Shown one piece after another: positions 13,701-23,887 of a stretch of DNA of 64,000 bases (its first letter is position 1; every line of letters starts with the position of its first letter). The notes under the pieces were generated by a model that was given only the letters and a program-made list of their open reading frames with translations, was not told the origin of the DNA and searched no databases. The position numbers and the translations under genes were made by a program. The stretch is from Alentia gelatinosa. Its lineage: Eukaryota; Annelida; Polychaeta; Phyllodocida; Polynoidae. The DNA is taken from the NCBI GenBank assembly GCA_950022655.1, contig OX465580.1, positions 96,056,797-96,120,796 on the forward strand. The letters run 5' to 3'.

Positions 13701-14034
13701 CCTTTTCTCACAAGGCATGAAGTCAGACTTTGACATTAGCCTGTTCCATTGGATTTACCATGGATCTGTGAAAAGTCTCTGAAAAGTCAGGGCTTAGCCA
13801 CCGTTGTACTTTAAATGTCAGACATTGACATTTTTCCACAGTGAAAAATGAGGGCTTAGCCATTGCAGGCTGAAAAGTCACACTTTGACATTTTTCGATG
13901 ATGGGAAGTCAAGCCCTAGCCATTATTACACGCTAAAAGGGAGACTTTGACATTTTTCTAAGGTGAAAAGTCAGGGCTTAGCCATTGTTGTATGGTAAAA
14001 GTTAGACTTGGACATTCCCCCCCCCCCCCCCCCC
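13700..14034. repeat. Minisatellite of about 61-bp units ending in a C18 run
   Basis: The block GACTTTGACATTTTT...GGCTTAGCCATTG recurs with anchors at 13725, 13821, 13881, 13942 and 14004: a first spacing of 96, then 60, 61 and 62 bp. Units are diverged. The array ends in an uninterrupted C run at 14017-14034, which can form i-motif or G-quadruplex structures and is prone to length variation. Confidence 0.75.
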
Positions 14035-15287
14035 TTACTTCCTATTCGGACGCCCCTGATTAGTCCGCCCAGAACTGTTCCCTGCTTGGTGGTACGTAGG
14101 CCAGGTACAACCGGACGGTAGTCGGGAGCCTAAACGGAAAATGGCGCCTCCTGGTGGAGAAGGTGGGAACTGACCCGTTGGCGGTAGAGACACCTATCAT
14201 TAACACGTGGAACTAGCATATATTTTCTTGCTGATTTACACTGGCCACCAAAGCTACACTACGTTTGCTCTGATGGGGTGAACTCCGCGGACACCTTAAA
14301 TGCACTTGGACAATTTACCTTGAAAATTAAAACCTATGAAATTTTCCTGAAATTCAAATATGATGAGCTCAACGTATTGTAGAACACATATTCTAGAAAG
14401 TTGCTTTTCACTTAGTAGAGATCAATGTAATTTCCTCGCAACCTTTAAAGAATATAGTAAATGTATAGTACATGTACTACACATTTCAGTTTAAAAAATC
14501 ATAGACCTGTCACCTTGTTTTTGAAAGAACTAAAGAAAACCATATTTTTCAGTACATTTCCTATATAAGTCAGTCATATGTAAATTGGCTTAATTTGCCA
14601 ATTAAGATTGGATAAACTGGACAAACGTTATATTTGCTCATTCTGGTGTAGGATTAATCACATGGAACCAGTTGTGACTAATAATTGACAATATTTAAAA
14701 ATCACTAGGTGGCGCCACCGTAAATTGTAGGATATGCCTTTGACTGACTAGTTTTTCACTCTTCCTACAGATAGTTAGTATGACATGGACACAGTTTATG
14801 ACTTATACTTTTGAAGCTATGTTTCCATGTTCTTATTTAATATTGAGTGTAATTTGAATAAAATGACCACAAAGGTAGACTTTATCATTAATTTTATGAC
14901 CTTTCGGAATCAACAAAATAATTCGAAGCATCTACAATGGATAGTAATCTTGTAGTAAGAAAAATAGTGTTTTAGTGAAATTGTTAAAATTGATCAATGG
15001 TCCGTTAAACATGCGATTTCGGACATTAAGCTACTCATCTGGCTATCCTATCATACCTGGACATGAATTAGAGACACATAGTTATTCAAAATGTAATGAT
15101 AGGAGTAGGCCTACCTCCTTCAAAGTGGGCCATTTTATAAAAAAAAAATTGGCCCTCTGGCTCATGGACTACTGTAAGTAATTTAAAAAACACCCCACCT
15201 TTTCCCATTCTTTCTCTATGTGGAGAAGTAGAGAAATAAAATTCAACCCTACTCATGGGTTATTATGCTTTTTTTGACACACCACTA
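14035..15287. other. Intergenic DNA flanking the LINE 3' end
   Basis: No supportable gene. A stretch near 14828-14895 resembles one near 24535-24610 (shared blocks TTCTTATTT and AAAGGTAGACT), suggesting an old dispersed repeat on both sides of the LINE. Confidence 0.3.
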
Positions 15288-15303
15288 CCTGTAAGTGTTT
15301 GTT
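15288..15303. repeat. Target-site duplication, LINE 3' side
   Basis: CCTGTAAGTGTTTGTT, directly abutting the T-rich complement of the LINE poly(A) tail. Identical to 24442-24457. Confidence 0.9.
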
Positions 15304-16828
15304 TTTTTGTTTTTTTTTATATGAGCTACGCTCTCTTTATTGATCACAAAGTGGAAAACAGTTTCAATTAACTGATGGTATGAATCTTAAATCTTAAATT
15401 TTTTATTTTAGACATGTGAACACTCCAACGTAGCATAATGGTGTATCCCTTAGGCAACATGTGTACTTTCCATCGTTGCATAATTTCTGAAAAAATAAAG
15501 ACGAATCAGCATTTTATGTATTTAGTAAAGAATATCCCTGAAAGTTTCTTTTACTGTAAATTATACACATTTATTAGCGAGTGAGTAGAGTCCTAAACCT
15601 GATCAGCCTATTAAATCGATTCTAAAATTCTAAGTTCCCAAATTGTTCCTAAATCATTTAATCATCTTGCAAGCCAGTCAGTTCATATAATCCAATCAAT
15701 GACAGGTGATTTACTTTGAGATCAGAAAATTTGCGGTAGCTCTTCTTTTTGCACTTTTCCTTCCTTTTTCTTCCATCTTTGCTATCCCTTCCCCTTTCCC
15801 TCCACTCTAGAATGTACTAGAGTATAAGCAAATGTTGTCAGAAAACCTCCTTAATACAGGGCGGTCTAAGCTAAATCCTTCCCCTGGTATGTGACGCATC
15901 CCTCCCTTTCCCCCCAGATAAAGAACCAAACAATCATCTTTCCTTGTGATAAACAGTCCCAAAGAAAAAGAAAAGAGGACCATAATGTCCCTGAAGTCTT
16001 ATCTCTAAAAGGCAACCTTAAATTCAAGGGAAGTACATGGCATTGATAACTAAGAACAATACATCAATTATTAAGAAAAGTATATTGCAGCTCCAGATTT
16101 TTACCCTTTATACCATCTGCTGTTTCATCGTTAAACCAGTCTGATAAAGTTTACTTTTTATTATGATTTTAGACAGGTATTAATCCACTTCTTATCATTG
16201 TTTAGGCAAGTGTCCAATATGTCCTGAGGCATATGTAAATGTTAATCAGAAAGCCCTCTTATACAGAGCGGTCTAAGCTAATCCTTTCCCTGGTATATAA
16301 TATGCCCCCCCCCCCCCCACCCCCAAGGCTCAAGCTGCTTTCTTTCATCGTAATATAGTCCAGAAAAATCAAAGAGGACAATTCTGTCCTCGAAGCCTTA
16401 TCTTTAACAAACAACCTTGGATTTAAAAGCAAACCATTGCTACATGATCAATTAACAGTTAAAACTAGAAGACATACCATATAACCCCCTTTGTTTGAGG
16501 TCTTCACATTCGATCCAACCCAGATTTCTTGGTGGACCCCAACCCCTTTTATTACTCTTCCCCATTTTGTCATAATCCAAAGATATGGAGACCTTACACA
16601 CCCTTCACCCCAGTTGGTTTTAAATGCATATGTGTCTCCCCTTCAAAGATATGAGGACATAACAGGGCGAACCCATCCTATGAAGACATTGACAATACAT
16701 TGACAATACACCAACAAATACATCAGCGACTAGGACAAAACAATACCACATTAGACAGACCAAGCCATGTGAGAAAACATAAAACAATAAGCAGAGGAAA
16801 AGAAGAGACTTGGAAGAGAAAACCCACC
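15304..16828 (-). other. LINE 3'UTR with a 407-bp tandem duplication, AATAAA and A-tail
   Basis: Two diverged copies of a segment lie in tandem: the anchor GCGGTCTAAGCTAA occurs at 15861 and 16268 (407 bp apart), followed in both by a C-rich stretch and then GAGGAC(C/A)AT...TGTCC. The second copy has expanded its C tract (16305-16318). The transcript-strand AATAAA is the complement of 15336-15341, about 17 nt before the A-rich tail. A repeated 3'UTR module could offer duplicate binding sites for the reverse transcriptase (inference). Confidence 0.75.
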
Positions 16829-19800
16829 CTATCCCATCGCAGTTAAGAGCCTATCCCATTTCTTGAACTTGTAATCTTTGTTTTCTAGCCTGCAAATATG
16901 CTTTTCTAATAGAAGACTATTTCTAAACTCTAGGCTCCAATTGTGTAAGTCCAGAAAGTTGTTCCCAAAAAGTTTCTGCCTATAAATGTAAAATTTGGCA
17001 TGGGCAACGATATAATTGTATCTCTCCGCTTCGTTGCCTTTGTCAATGGTACCAATCATGAGATAGCTGTCTCTTAAATCTAAAGTCCATCCCGCTATCC
17101 TCTTTAGCCAATACCGAATATGCTCCCAAAAAGCCTTCGTTCGTTCACACTCTAAAAAGAAATGTTCCAGAGTATCAATGCACTCGCAAAACGAGCACAC
17201 TGGTGTATCACAGATTTTTCTCTTAAATAGGAAGTTATTAGTTGGTATTACTCTATTAATAATACGGAAGTGGAGAGATTGTAGCTTTGTGACCCTAGTT
17301 GCCCTATAAATGTTTCCGAATATAAGCTTCCATTCTTTTTCTGAGTATGTGAGCTCATGCAGGTTTTCCTGCCAAGTCACAAAACCCGGAGAGACTACTT
17401 TCTTTTGGTGAATGAGGTGGCTGTAGATCTTCTTATTTACACAACCTATGGCGTTATAACACCCTCCATCCAAATCTCTAATCCATAATTTCCTCTGTGC
17501 AGTCTGCAGGCTCTCAAAAGTCAAATCTTCAAGCCAAGGAACAATCTTCTTTACCATAGTCATATTCTCTCCAGTACACTTGACACCAAATCTTTCCTCT
17601 ATCTGGAGAGGAGTCATCAATTTCTTATCAGCAACAATATCCTTCACCTGTAAAATCCCGGCCCCACGCCATCTTGACATTAAGGCTATATAACTTGCTG
17701 TTTCCCTGATAAACATGTTGTTATGGAAACTCTCATTCTGTCTTTCCTTCTCGCCTAGAGGTGGATTGTTGTAGACTGATTTCCAAATCCTGACTAGTTC
17801 ATTGTAAAATGAAGAAGTTGCCCTTGATCTTTTGAGTGGAGATTTTTCCAAGAAAAATTCAAAAATGGACTCCTCCACCTGAAACTGTTCCCTGAAAAAC
17901 AGGGTCCAGAGCTTAAAATCTTCCTCACACAGCCTTGAAACCCATTTCAATCTCGAAGCTCTGTACATCGTGAGGAGGTCAAGCAACCTCAACCCCCCTT
18001 CAGCAATATCTTGGCAAACAGTCTGGTGTGCCACTTTATTAACCCGGCTTTGCCAGATAAAAGCATCCGTCATTCTTCTGAATTCTGTGAAGACTCTCTT
18101 GGGGGTATGCGTGACCGAGACCGGGTAGAGTAGAATCGGTATCATTAGACCATTAACAAGTGTGACCTTCCCTTTCAATGATAAATGCTTATTGGACCAT
18201 TGGCCGCAGAGTGCCTCTACTTTCTTTAATCTTGTCTTGAAATTGAGCAAATAGTTCTCATCGTCCGACATACTATTCTTGACTCTAATACCTAAGATTT
18301 CTGTGTCATCCACCACCCCCAAGGGGAGTAGGTAAGAACTGTTTTTCGGATGCTCCCCTATTAATAGGATTTTAGATTTTCTGGTGTTAATTCTCAGGCC
18401 TGTGAAACTACCCAGCTGCTTGATGGTGTCCAGAATCTCAAAGGTGGAAACAGGGTTCCCTGCAAAACATAGGAGGTCATCTGCAAATAAGGATGTTTTT
18501 ATTTTTCTCCTAGTGATACGTATACCCTTTATTGTGTGCCTTTCCCGTATAGTAACTGCCAGGACTTCCATAACCATAATAAACAACAGAGGGGAAATAC
18601 AACACCCTTGCCTGGTGCCCCGTGAGGGCTGGAACCATTTGGTATGGAAGCCATTATTAGACACACACACCTCCGGGTTAGCATAAATGATTTCAATCCA
18701 TCTCCGAAAACCAGCACCAAAACCAAAAAGTTTTAGCGTGTCCCCTAGGGCAGACCAACTGACTGAGTCAAAGGCCTTCTCAAAGTCCAAATTCAGCAGA
18801 AACCCTGGGAGTTTCCTTTGATTGAGGTGATCAATACAATCTTGAACTGTTCTTATATTAGTCCCTATATATCTGCCCCTCAGAAACCCTGTCTGGTCAT
18901 CAAAAATAATAGATCCTATACAGCTCTGTAATCTAAGAGCCAGAGCCTTTGTAAGAATTTTGTAGTCAGTATTTAGTAAAGTAATTGGCCTCCAGTTCTT
19001 TATATCGTCCTTAGATGAACTCTTCTTTGGAATCAAAGAAATAACCCCTCGTCTTTGCTCTATACTAAGCTCTGATCGTTCCTGCGAGTATAAAAGTGAT
19101 TGAAAAACCAGAAGTTGTATGTTTTCCCAAAAATACCTGTAAAACTCAGGTGTTAGACCGTCTACGCCTGGACACTTATTGTTATTGAGTTCCTTCAAAG
19201 CTGATCTCAATTCTCTAATTGTCAGGGGAGACTCCAAGTCATTCCTATGCCTGTCCGAGAGGGTCGGGAAGTTAGAGGGGTCAGTAAAATTGTGTATGTT
19301 CTGAAAAAGTCCTGTCCTCTCTTTTGCTGTGTATAGATCCTTATAAAAATCAAAAAGTGTATCACTGATGACCATGGGATCTGTAGAGACTTCCCCCTGT
19401 TGTGTTTTGAGCTGAGAAATAAGCTTATTATCATATCTCATTTTTTGGAGATTAAAAAAGTACCTAGTCGGTTTCTCGCTGAATTCCACCCAGTTGGCCT
19501 TTGATTTGAACATATCTACAAGGGCCTTTTTTCTAGCATCAGCATCCAAATCAGCCCGTATTGCCTTATACTCCTGTATGGAATCCCCATCTTCCCAATT
19601 CTCAAGTTCTGCCAGTCTCTTTTGTTTGGCTTGTGTGTCCCTGAGTTGCTCTTCCCTTTTTCGTTTGGCGTAATTAATAGAAAAATCCCTTATTTTAAAC
19701 TTGATAAAATCCCATTTCAGATCGGGCCTCATGTCCTGATATTGTTCAGCCCATGTGTCGATCAGCGCCACCAGTTTGGCTGAATACCGTTTATCCATGA

Positions 19801-20584
19801 GGAGAAAATTGTTCATTTTCCAGTACCCAGGCCCTCTGCCTAGCTTCTCACGCTTAATATGAAAGAGAATAAATGAATGATCCGTAAGGGCTGCGGGAAC
19901 TATCCTAGGTGAGATAGCTCGGTTCTTAAAAGATTCTGATAAAAACCAATAGTCAAGGCGGGAGGCCTGAGTCCCCCTATGGAAAGTATATTGTTTTTTT
20001 CCTAGGTTAGCTTCCCTCCAGATGTCTGACAAGTCCAGGTTTTCTAAAAGGGCCTGCACCGCTTCCCTGTATGCCCTACCCCCGGACCCCAGAGTCCCCT
20101 CCTTCTTATCCAAGATGGGATCTAAATGTACGTTGAAATCTCCCCCCAAAATAATAGGAATATCAATATCCGGTAGAATCATATCTGCTAGAGACTGTAA
20201 AAAATCCAGCTGTGTATCCGGCTTCACTGCCGTTGGCGCATAGACATTAACTAGTAGTAGGTCCTCCTCATCTATCCCCACTTTTGCTATGACTATCCTA
20301 CCTTCCAGGTCACCTCTGGTTTCCAGTATTTCCACCTCAGCATTCCTAGAGAAAAGGATCGCGACTCCCTTGGAGTTGGACTGTCCATTAGAGAGAACCA
20401 AGTCTCCCCCCCATTCTAGTGACCATAATTCTTCCTGATCCGCTCTCCCATGCGTCTCCTGGAGAAAGTAGATATCCACCTCCTTCTTAATGTTGGTAAA
20501 AATGGCTTTTCTTTTAGTTTTCTCTCCAAGACCATTGACATTAAGGCTACCAAACCTCAAATTCCTTGCTCTAGCTCCATACAT
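16829..20584 (-). CDS. LINE ORF2: APE endonuclease - reverse transcriptase - CCHC protein, 1251 aa
   Basis: The replication enzyme of the LINE. The N-terminal APE-type endonuclease (about 9-240) keeps its catalytic set: N15 (NVNG), E43 (QETH), Y116 (NVYAP), D149 and N151 (GGDFNV), D211 (SRLDYW) and D235-H236 (TDHS). The reverse transcriptase (about 510-760) shows LIPKK at 517-521, LDFEKAFDSV with D600, SRGTRQGC at 654-661 and the catalytic FADD at 700-703. A C-terminal CCHC knuckle (C1130, C1133, H1141, C1146) is L1-like. The ATG at 20584 is the first in frame and overlaps by 14 nt an upstream 134-aa ORF. Length and domain order match L1/Tx1-type ORF2 proteins. No frameshift or stop is present, so the protein looks functional. 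It would nick target DNA and copy the LINE RNA in place. Confidence 0.97.
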   Translation of the reverse strand: MYGARARNLRFGSLNVNGLGEKTKRKAIFTNIKKEVDIYFLQETHGRADQEELWSLEWGGDLVLSNGQSNSKGVAILFSRNAEVEILETRGDLEGRIVIAKVGIDEEDLLLVNVYAPTAVKPDTQLDFLQSLADMILPDIDIPIILGGDFNVHLDPILDKKEGTLGSGGRAYREAVQALLENLDLSDIWREANLGKKQYTFHRGTQASRLDYWFLSESFKNRAISPRIVPAALTDHSFILFHIKREKLGRGPGYWKMNNFLLMDKRYSAKLVALIDTWAEQYQDMRPDLKWDFIKFKIRDFSINYAKRKREEQLRDTQAKQKRLAELENWEDGDSIQEYKAIRADLDADARKKALVDMFKSKANWVEFSEKPTRYFFNLQKMRYDNKLISQLKTQQGEVSTDPMVISDTLFDFYKDLYTAKERTGLFQNIHNFTDPSNFPTLSDRHRNDLESPLTIRELRSALKELNNNKCPGVDGLTPEFYRYFWENIQLLVFQSLLYSQERSELSIEQRRGVISLIPKKSSSKDDIKNWRPITLLNTDYKILTKALALRLQSCIGSIIFDDQTGFLRGRYIGTNIRTVQDCIDHLNQRKLPGFLLNLDFEKAFDSVSWSALGDTLKLFGFGAGFRRWIEIIYANPEVCVSNNGFHTKWFQPSRGTRQGCCISPLLFIMVMEVLAVTIRERHTIKGIRITRRKIKTSLFADDLLCFAGNPVSTFEILDTIKQLGSFTGLRINTRKSKILLIGEHPKNSSYLLPLGVVDDTEILGIRVKNSMSDDENYLLNFKTRLKKVEALCGQWSNKHLSLKGKVTLVNGLMIPILLYPVSVTHTPKRVFTEFRRMTDAFIWQSRVNKVAHQTVCQDIAEGGLRLLDLLTMYRASRLKWVSRLCEEDFKLWTLFFREQFQVEESIFEFFLEKSPLKRSRATSSFYNELVRIWKSVYNNPPLGEKERQNESFHNNMFIRETASYIALMSRWRGAGILQVKDIVADKKLMTPLQIEERFGVKCTGENMTMVKKIVPWLEDLTFESLQTAQRKLWIRDLDGGCYNAIGCVNKKIYSHLIHQKKVVSPGFVTWQENLHELTYSEKEWKLIFGNIYRATRVTKLQSLHFRIINRVIPTNNFLFKRKICDTPVCSFCECIDTLEHFFLECERTKAFWEHIRYWLKRIAGWTLDLRDSYLMIGTIDKGNEAERYNYIVAHAKFYIYRQKLFGNNFLDLHNWSLEFRNSLLLEKHICRLENKDYKFKKWDRLLTAMG

Positions 20585-20975
20585 CCTTCACCTGTGAGAC
20601 TTTCAAGCTCTTATGATCATCCCCTAACTCCAACCCTCCCGATCCTCCCCAGTTCAGTTTGGCCCCATTTCCTCCAAACCCATCATCCCCACAACTCTGT
20701 CCAAGCCTCCCTCCTTCACTCCAAAACATAACATACCTTGGCCTGACATTTATAACACATAACATATATACAAAGAACACATCGTACATGGATATCATCC
20801 AGACTAGCGAGAAACCATTGCTTCCCATCTCTCTATTCACTCTCAGGCTTACCATGAGGAGTTCCCCTCTGCAAGGAACTTGAATCTCCTCCCCTCCAAT
20901 CCTCCTTACCCCCCTTCCCTCAAATCTCCCAACCACCCATCCAGGTAAACTATTTATGGTTGGGAGACTAGCCAT
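20571..20975 (-). CDS. 134-aa ORF in the LINE inter-ORF spacer overlapping the ORF2 start
   Basis: Begins with ATG (complement of 20973-20975) and ends with TAG inside the first codons of ORF2, overlapping by 14 nt in another frame (GGATGTATGGAGCTAG). No family recognised. It is Gly-rich, with a short hydrophobic segment near the middle (VWMISMYDVFFVYMLCVI). It may be a real accessory ORF, or a translation-coupling device that delivers ribosomes to the ORF2 AUG by termination-reinitiation; it may also be chance. Coding status is unproven. Confidence 0.3.
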   Translation of the reverse strand: MASLPTINSLPGWVVGRFEGRGVRRIGGEEIQVPCRGELLMVSLRVNREMGSNGFSLVWMISMYDVFFVYMLCVINVRPRYVMFWSEGGRLGQSCGDDGFGGNGAKLNWGGSGGLELGDDHKSLKVSQVKDVWS

Positions 20976-22255
20976 CTTATCTCCCTCCCTGCCCTCAATC
21001 CCAAAACAGTAATTATTATACCAGCTCCAGTAAGGTTGTACAGGACGCCCCCAGCCAAATCAGGAACCTTCTCCTGGCCGTCTGACTGCCCTGACCATAA
21101 GAGGTAGGGGGGGGTCTCCAATAAATGACCTATGAATCACCGATTACTCACAGAGAGAATCTCGCAGCAGTTCCCCTATCAACGACCAGGAAATCGCCAC
21201 GGGCCCCCCTTCCAAACAGGGCACATCCAAACCTTGATGATTGCAATGATCAGTTCTTCAGGGTCTGCAAAAGCTAAAGGTTAATTTCCCAAGAATAATC
21301 CTAAATCACAACCCCACACAAAACATCTACAGGTCTACATCCAGATACATCAAAAGCAGAAAAACGCAACAGTGGTGAGAGAAAGGTAACACCAAATGGA
21401 GTGTAATCAAGAAAAAGATGGGTAGGGAGGTTCCAAGCACAAGCCCGTGAATCACCGGCCTGTATCCTAACAACAACTGGTCCATACGTTTGAGCTCCCC
21501 TCCCCATGTATTCAATGCATCTTTACTCCAATAGGGAATTCCACATTATCACCAAAGCTACCCATTTAAAATCAGACAAGTCTGGTCACCCAATTCTATT
21601 ATAGGACATTTGAAACTATACTCACACCAATACGCATGAAAGATTTTGTCAAACCCTCCAACAAATAACCATGTTTTAACCCGGGATACTCATTGATAAA
21701 ATCCCCATCAATTCAGTAACAGTATCGCTAGACATTCCATAAGGAACAAATAGTCTTATCTCGAACCAAAATACATGGTGCAGGAGTCCTTATTAACCCA
21801 GGAATCGTAGCCCTGGAAATATCATATAAAGCACACCTAGTTGTCATAAGAATTCTGTATGTGAGATGTCTGAATCCTAAACCATGATACATAACTTGAA
21901 AGGCCTCCCTCGCCCCTCCAACCATCAACTATAAATAAAGGAAAAGCCATATTATAGTCCCCTTGAGCCAAGCACATCATCCAGAACAAACAATTTGCTC
22001 AACCTGCATAAGTCACCCACCATAGTTTACAAAGAAAACAACAGTCTTTCAATCACAGAAGCCCAGTAGCTTCTGCCACCCGATCAAGAACTTTGTCAGT
22101 CAATTCTTCCACTGTCTTTTCACTCAACTGGAGATCTCTCTTGCAAGAACCTCTAATAGTGAGATTATTGACTCCTGTGAGTCTGTGATGACGACTAGAA
22201 TAGGCATAACTGCTGGTACCAAGGTGAAACTCTAACCAATTGAGAAAGCTGAACT
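20976..22255 (-). other. Remainder of the unusually long LINE inter-ORF spacer
   Basis: ORF1 ends at 22256 and ORF2 starts at 20584, a 1.67-kb gap far longer than the short spacer of mammalian L1. No frame is open throughout and the small ORFs inside have no recognisable motifs. It could hold an internal ribosome entry or internal promoter function, or a decayed ORF. Confidence 0.5.
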
Positions 22256-23887
22256 TCACTTGGTCTTTTCCGCTGCTTCTTGAATTGTCAACCGTACATC
22301 TCTTTGCTGTGACGTCACTTGTGTAACCCCTATGCTGGTTCTCGAAGAGTCGGACGGATCCACTGATGAATCCCTCGGTCTGACAACCGAAAGACTTGAG
22401 TCTGTTTCGTCTGAACCTAGCCTCTTCTCATCCTGGCGAGATAACTTCTCTGCTTTATCAGAACGGATTAGGTCTTCCCGTAAATCCATGAGCATTACCC
22501 CAAGTAGGTTCTTTCCCCCCCATTGCTTGCCAAGTCTAGCCTCTCTCAAGTTGAGCCCACCTCCCCACTTTCTATCGCGGGTAGCCTCCACAAGCTGTCT
22601 TGGGGCGGACTCGGTGAGCTGGGAGCGTAGACCTTTGTTTTGTGTAAACTTGGCCTTCAAAATATTAAGCATGACTTCTGTTTCAACTTTGTCCCATTCT
22701 GGAGCTGTTTCTATGGCTGCTGAGATCTTCTTGATTTCGTAAGGATCGTTTGTCATTTTAATGAGCCTCTCGCGAGCCTTATCTTTGCTCAAGCAAGCCT
22801 TTGAGGCCGTGTAAGCCTGCTCCGCCGACCCATATGAGCAGCCTTCCAACTTGATGCTGCACCTTTTAAAGTTGGAAAAAGGGGCATTAGGTCCTTGAAA
22901 AAAGATGGTGTTGTCTGTATGAACCATTGCCGCATTTTCTAACGAGATCTCTGAAGGAAGCCTATGCAACGATCTAGAATCATATTTGATGCCCTGCACA
23001 ACAAGAGAATCCCCACCATCTGCTATTCTGGAATTGAACCCAGCTGACAAAGCATGATCATTCAGGCTTCTGACTTTGGCCCTCAAAACTTTCATTTCCT
23101 CGGACACTACTTCGGAAAGCCATACAAACCTGTAGTTATCCACCCCCCTGAGTTTGTTCTTATTTTGGAGTACGTTATTACGAATTCTTTCATGTAGGAA
23201 ACTAACGTGAATGTCTCTTATCCTCCTCCTATCGAAAGAACCCACTCTCTTTATCACATCCAGCTCCAGAGGGTGAACCCTGATGCCGGTGGCTGAGAGG
23301 ATATCGGTCACTATGTCCTCTAATTTCTCATAACGTTCCTCTCGGACTCCCGAGATGCAAATATATTTAGCGTGCAAGTTACGGAAAGTGATATCCTCTC
23401 GAGACTGGGTGGAGACTGAAGCGTTTTCCCGTTGTCCCAGTGACCTCGTTTTATCGTCCACCTCTTTGATTTTCTTTAGCAATCCCTTACTCCCAGCAAA
23501 TAGATTGGCCTCCAACTCCTGCACATCCCGATTGGCCCCATCTGCGAATTCTTGAAGGGAACAAATATCTTGATGTGCTGTTTTGAGCTCCTTTTTGAGA
23601 GAGGAAACCTCTGTCTCCAACCTATTCACAACTGCCTTCAGTTCCGATCGTTCTTTTTCGCCCCTGGAAACCTTTTCTGAAAGTGTTGAAATCGCTTGTT
23701 TCAAGGCCTCCAAAGGAGAATCAGAGTTTAAATTGTCCTTCTGGGGTTCCGAGACAATCGGCAGCAAAGCTAGATTCCCCTTCTTTCCTTTGTTGTTCTT
23801 GTTCTTCTTAGGCTCCTTTAGTCTTGAGTCGTGGTGGGTCTCCTGAGCTGTCTCTGACATTGTGCTTCTAGTGTAGTGGCCTGCCAT
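22256..23887 (-). CDS. LINE ORF1: coiled coil - RRM-like - NADAR (YbiA-like) fusion, 543 aa
   Basis: The start is the ATG at 23887 (MAGHYTR...); an alternative in-frame ATG is MSETAQ, nine codons on. The N-terminus is Lys/Asn-rich. A heptad-like coiled coil spans about 55-150. An L1-ORF1p-like RRM region follows (about 160-255, with ICISGVREERYE and VIKRVGSFDRRRIRDIHVSF) plus a C-terminal-like segment to about 305. Residues about 327-473 are a clear NADAR domain: FSNF at 337-340, GSAEQAYTASK with E356 and K363, W398, KFTQN at 413-417, LVEAT, WGGG at 441-444 and KNLLGVMLMDLREDL at the end. NADAR proteins process ADP-ribose compounds and some remove ADP-ribose from guanine. L1 ORF1 proteins form trimers that coat LINE RNA, so the enzyme would be carried in the retrotransposition particle (inference). 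A Ser-rich tail follows. No stop or frameshift. Confidence 0.93.
   Translation of the reverse strand: MAGHYTRSTMSETAQETHHDSRLKEPKKNKNNKGKKGNLALLPIVSEPQKDNLNSDSPLEALKQAISTLSEKVSRGEKERSELKAVVNRLETEVSSLKKELKTAHQDICSLQEFADGANRDVQELEANLFAGSKGLLKKIKEVDDKTRSLGQRENASVSTQSREDITFRNLHAKYICISGVREERYEKLEDIVTDILSATGIRVHPLELDVIKRVGSFDRRRIRDIHVSFLHERIRNNVLQNKNKLRGVDNYRFVWLSEVVSEEMKVLRAKVRSLNDHALSAGFNSRIADGGDSLVVQGIKYDSRSLHRLPSEISLENAAMVHTDNTIFFQGPNAPFSNFKRCSIKLEGCSYGSAEQAYTASKACLSKDKARERLIKMTNDPYEIKKISAAIETAPEWDKVETEVMLNILKAKFTQNKGLRSQLTESAPRQLVEATRDRKWGGGLNLREARLGKQWGGKNLLGVMLMDLREDLIRSDKAEKLSRQDEKRLGSDETDSSLSVVRPRDSSVDPSDSSRTSIGVTQVTSQQRDVRLTIQEAAEKTK

Noticed and set aside
18384..18686. + strand ORFs within the LINE
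   Set aside because: Antisense shadows of the ORF2 reverse transcriptase coding sequence.
22053..22259. 68-aa ORF apparently overlapping the LINE ORF1 stop
   Set aside because: Starts with GTG, not ATG, and has no recognisable content, so the seeming overlap is not evidence of coupling.
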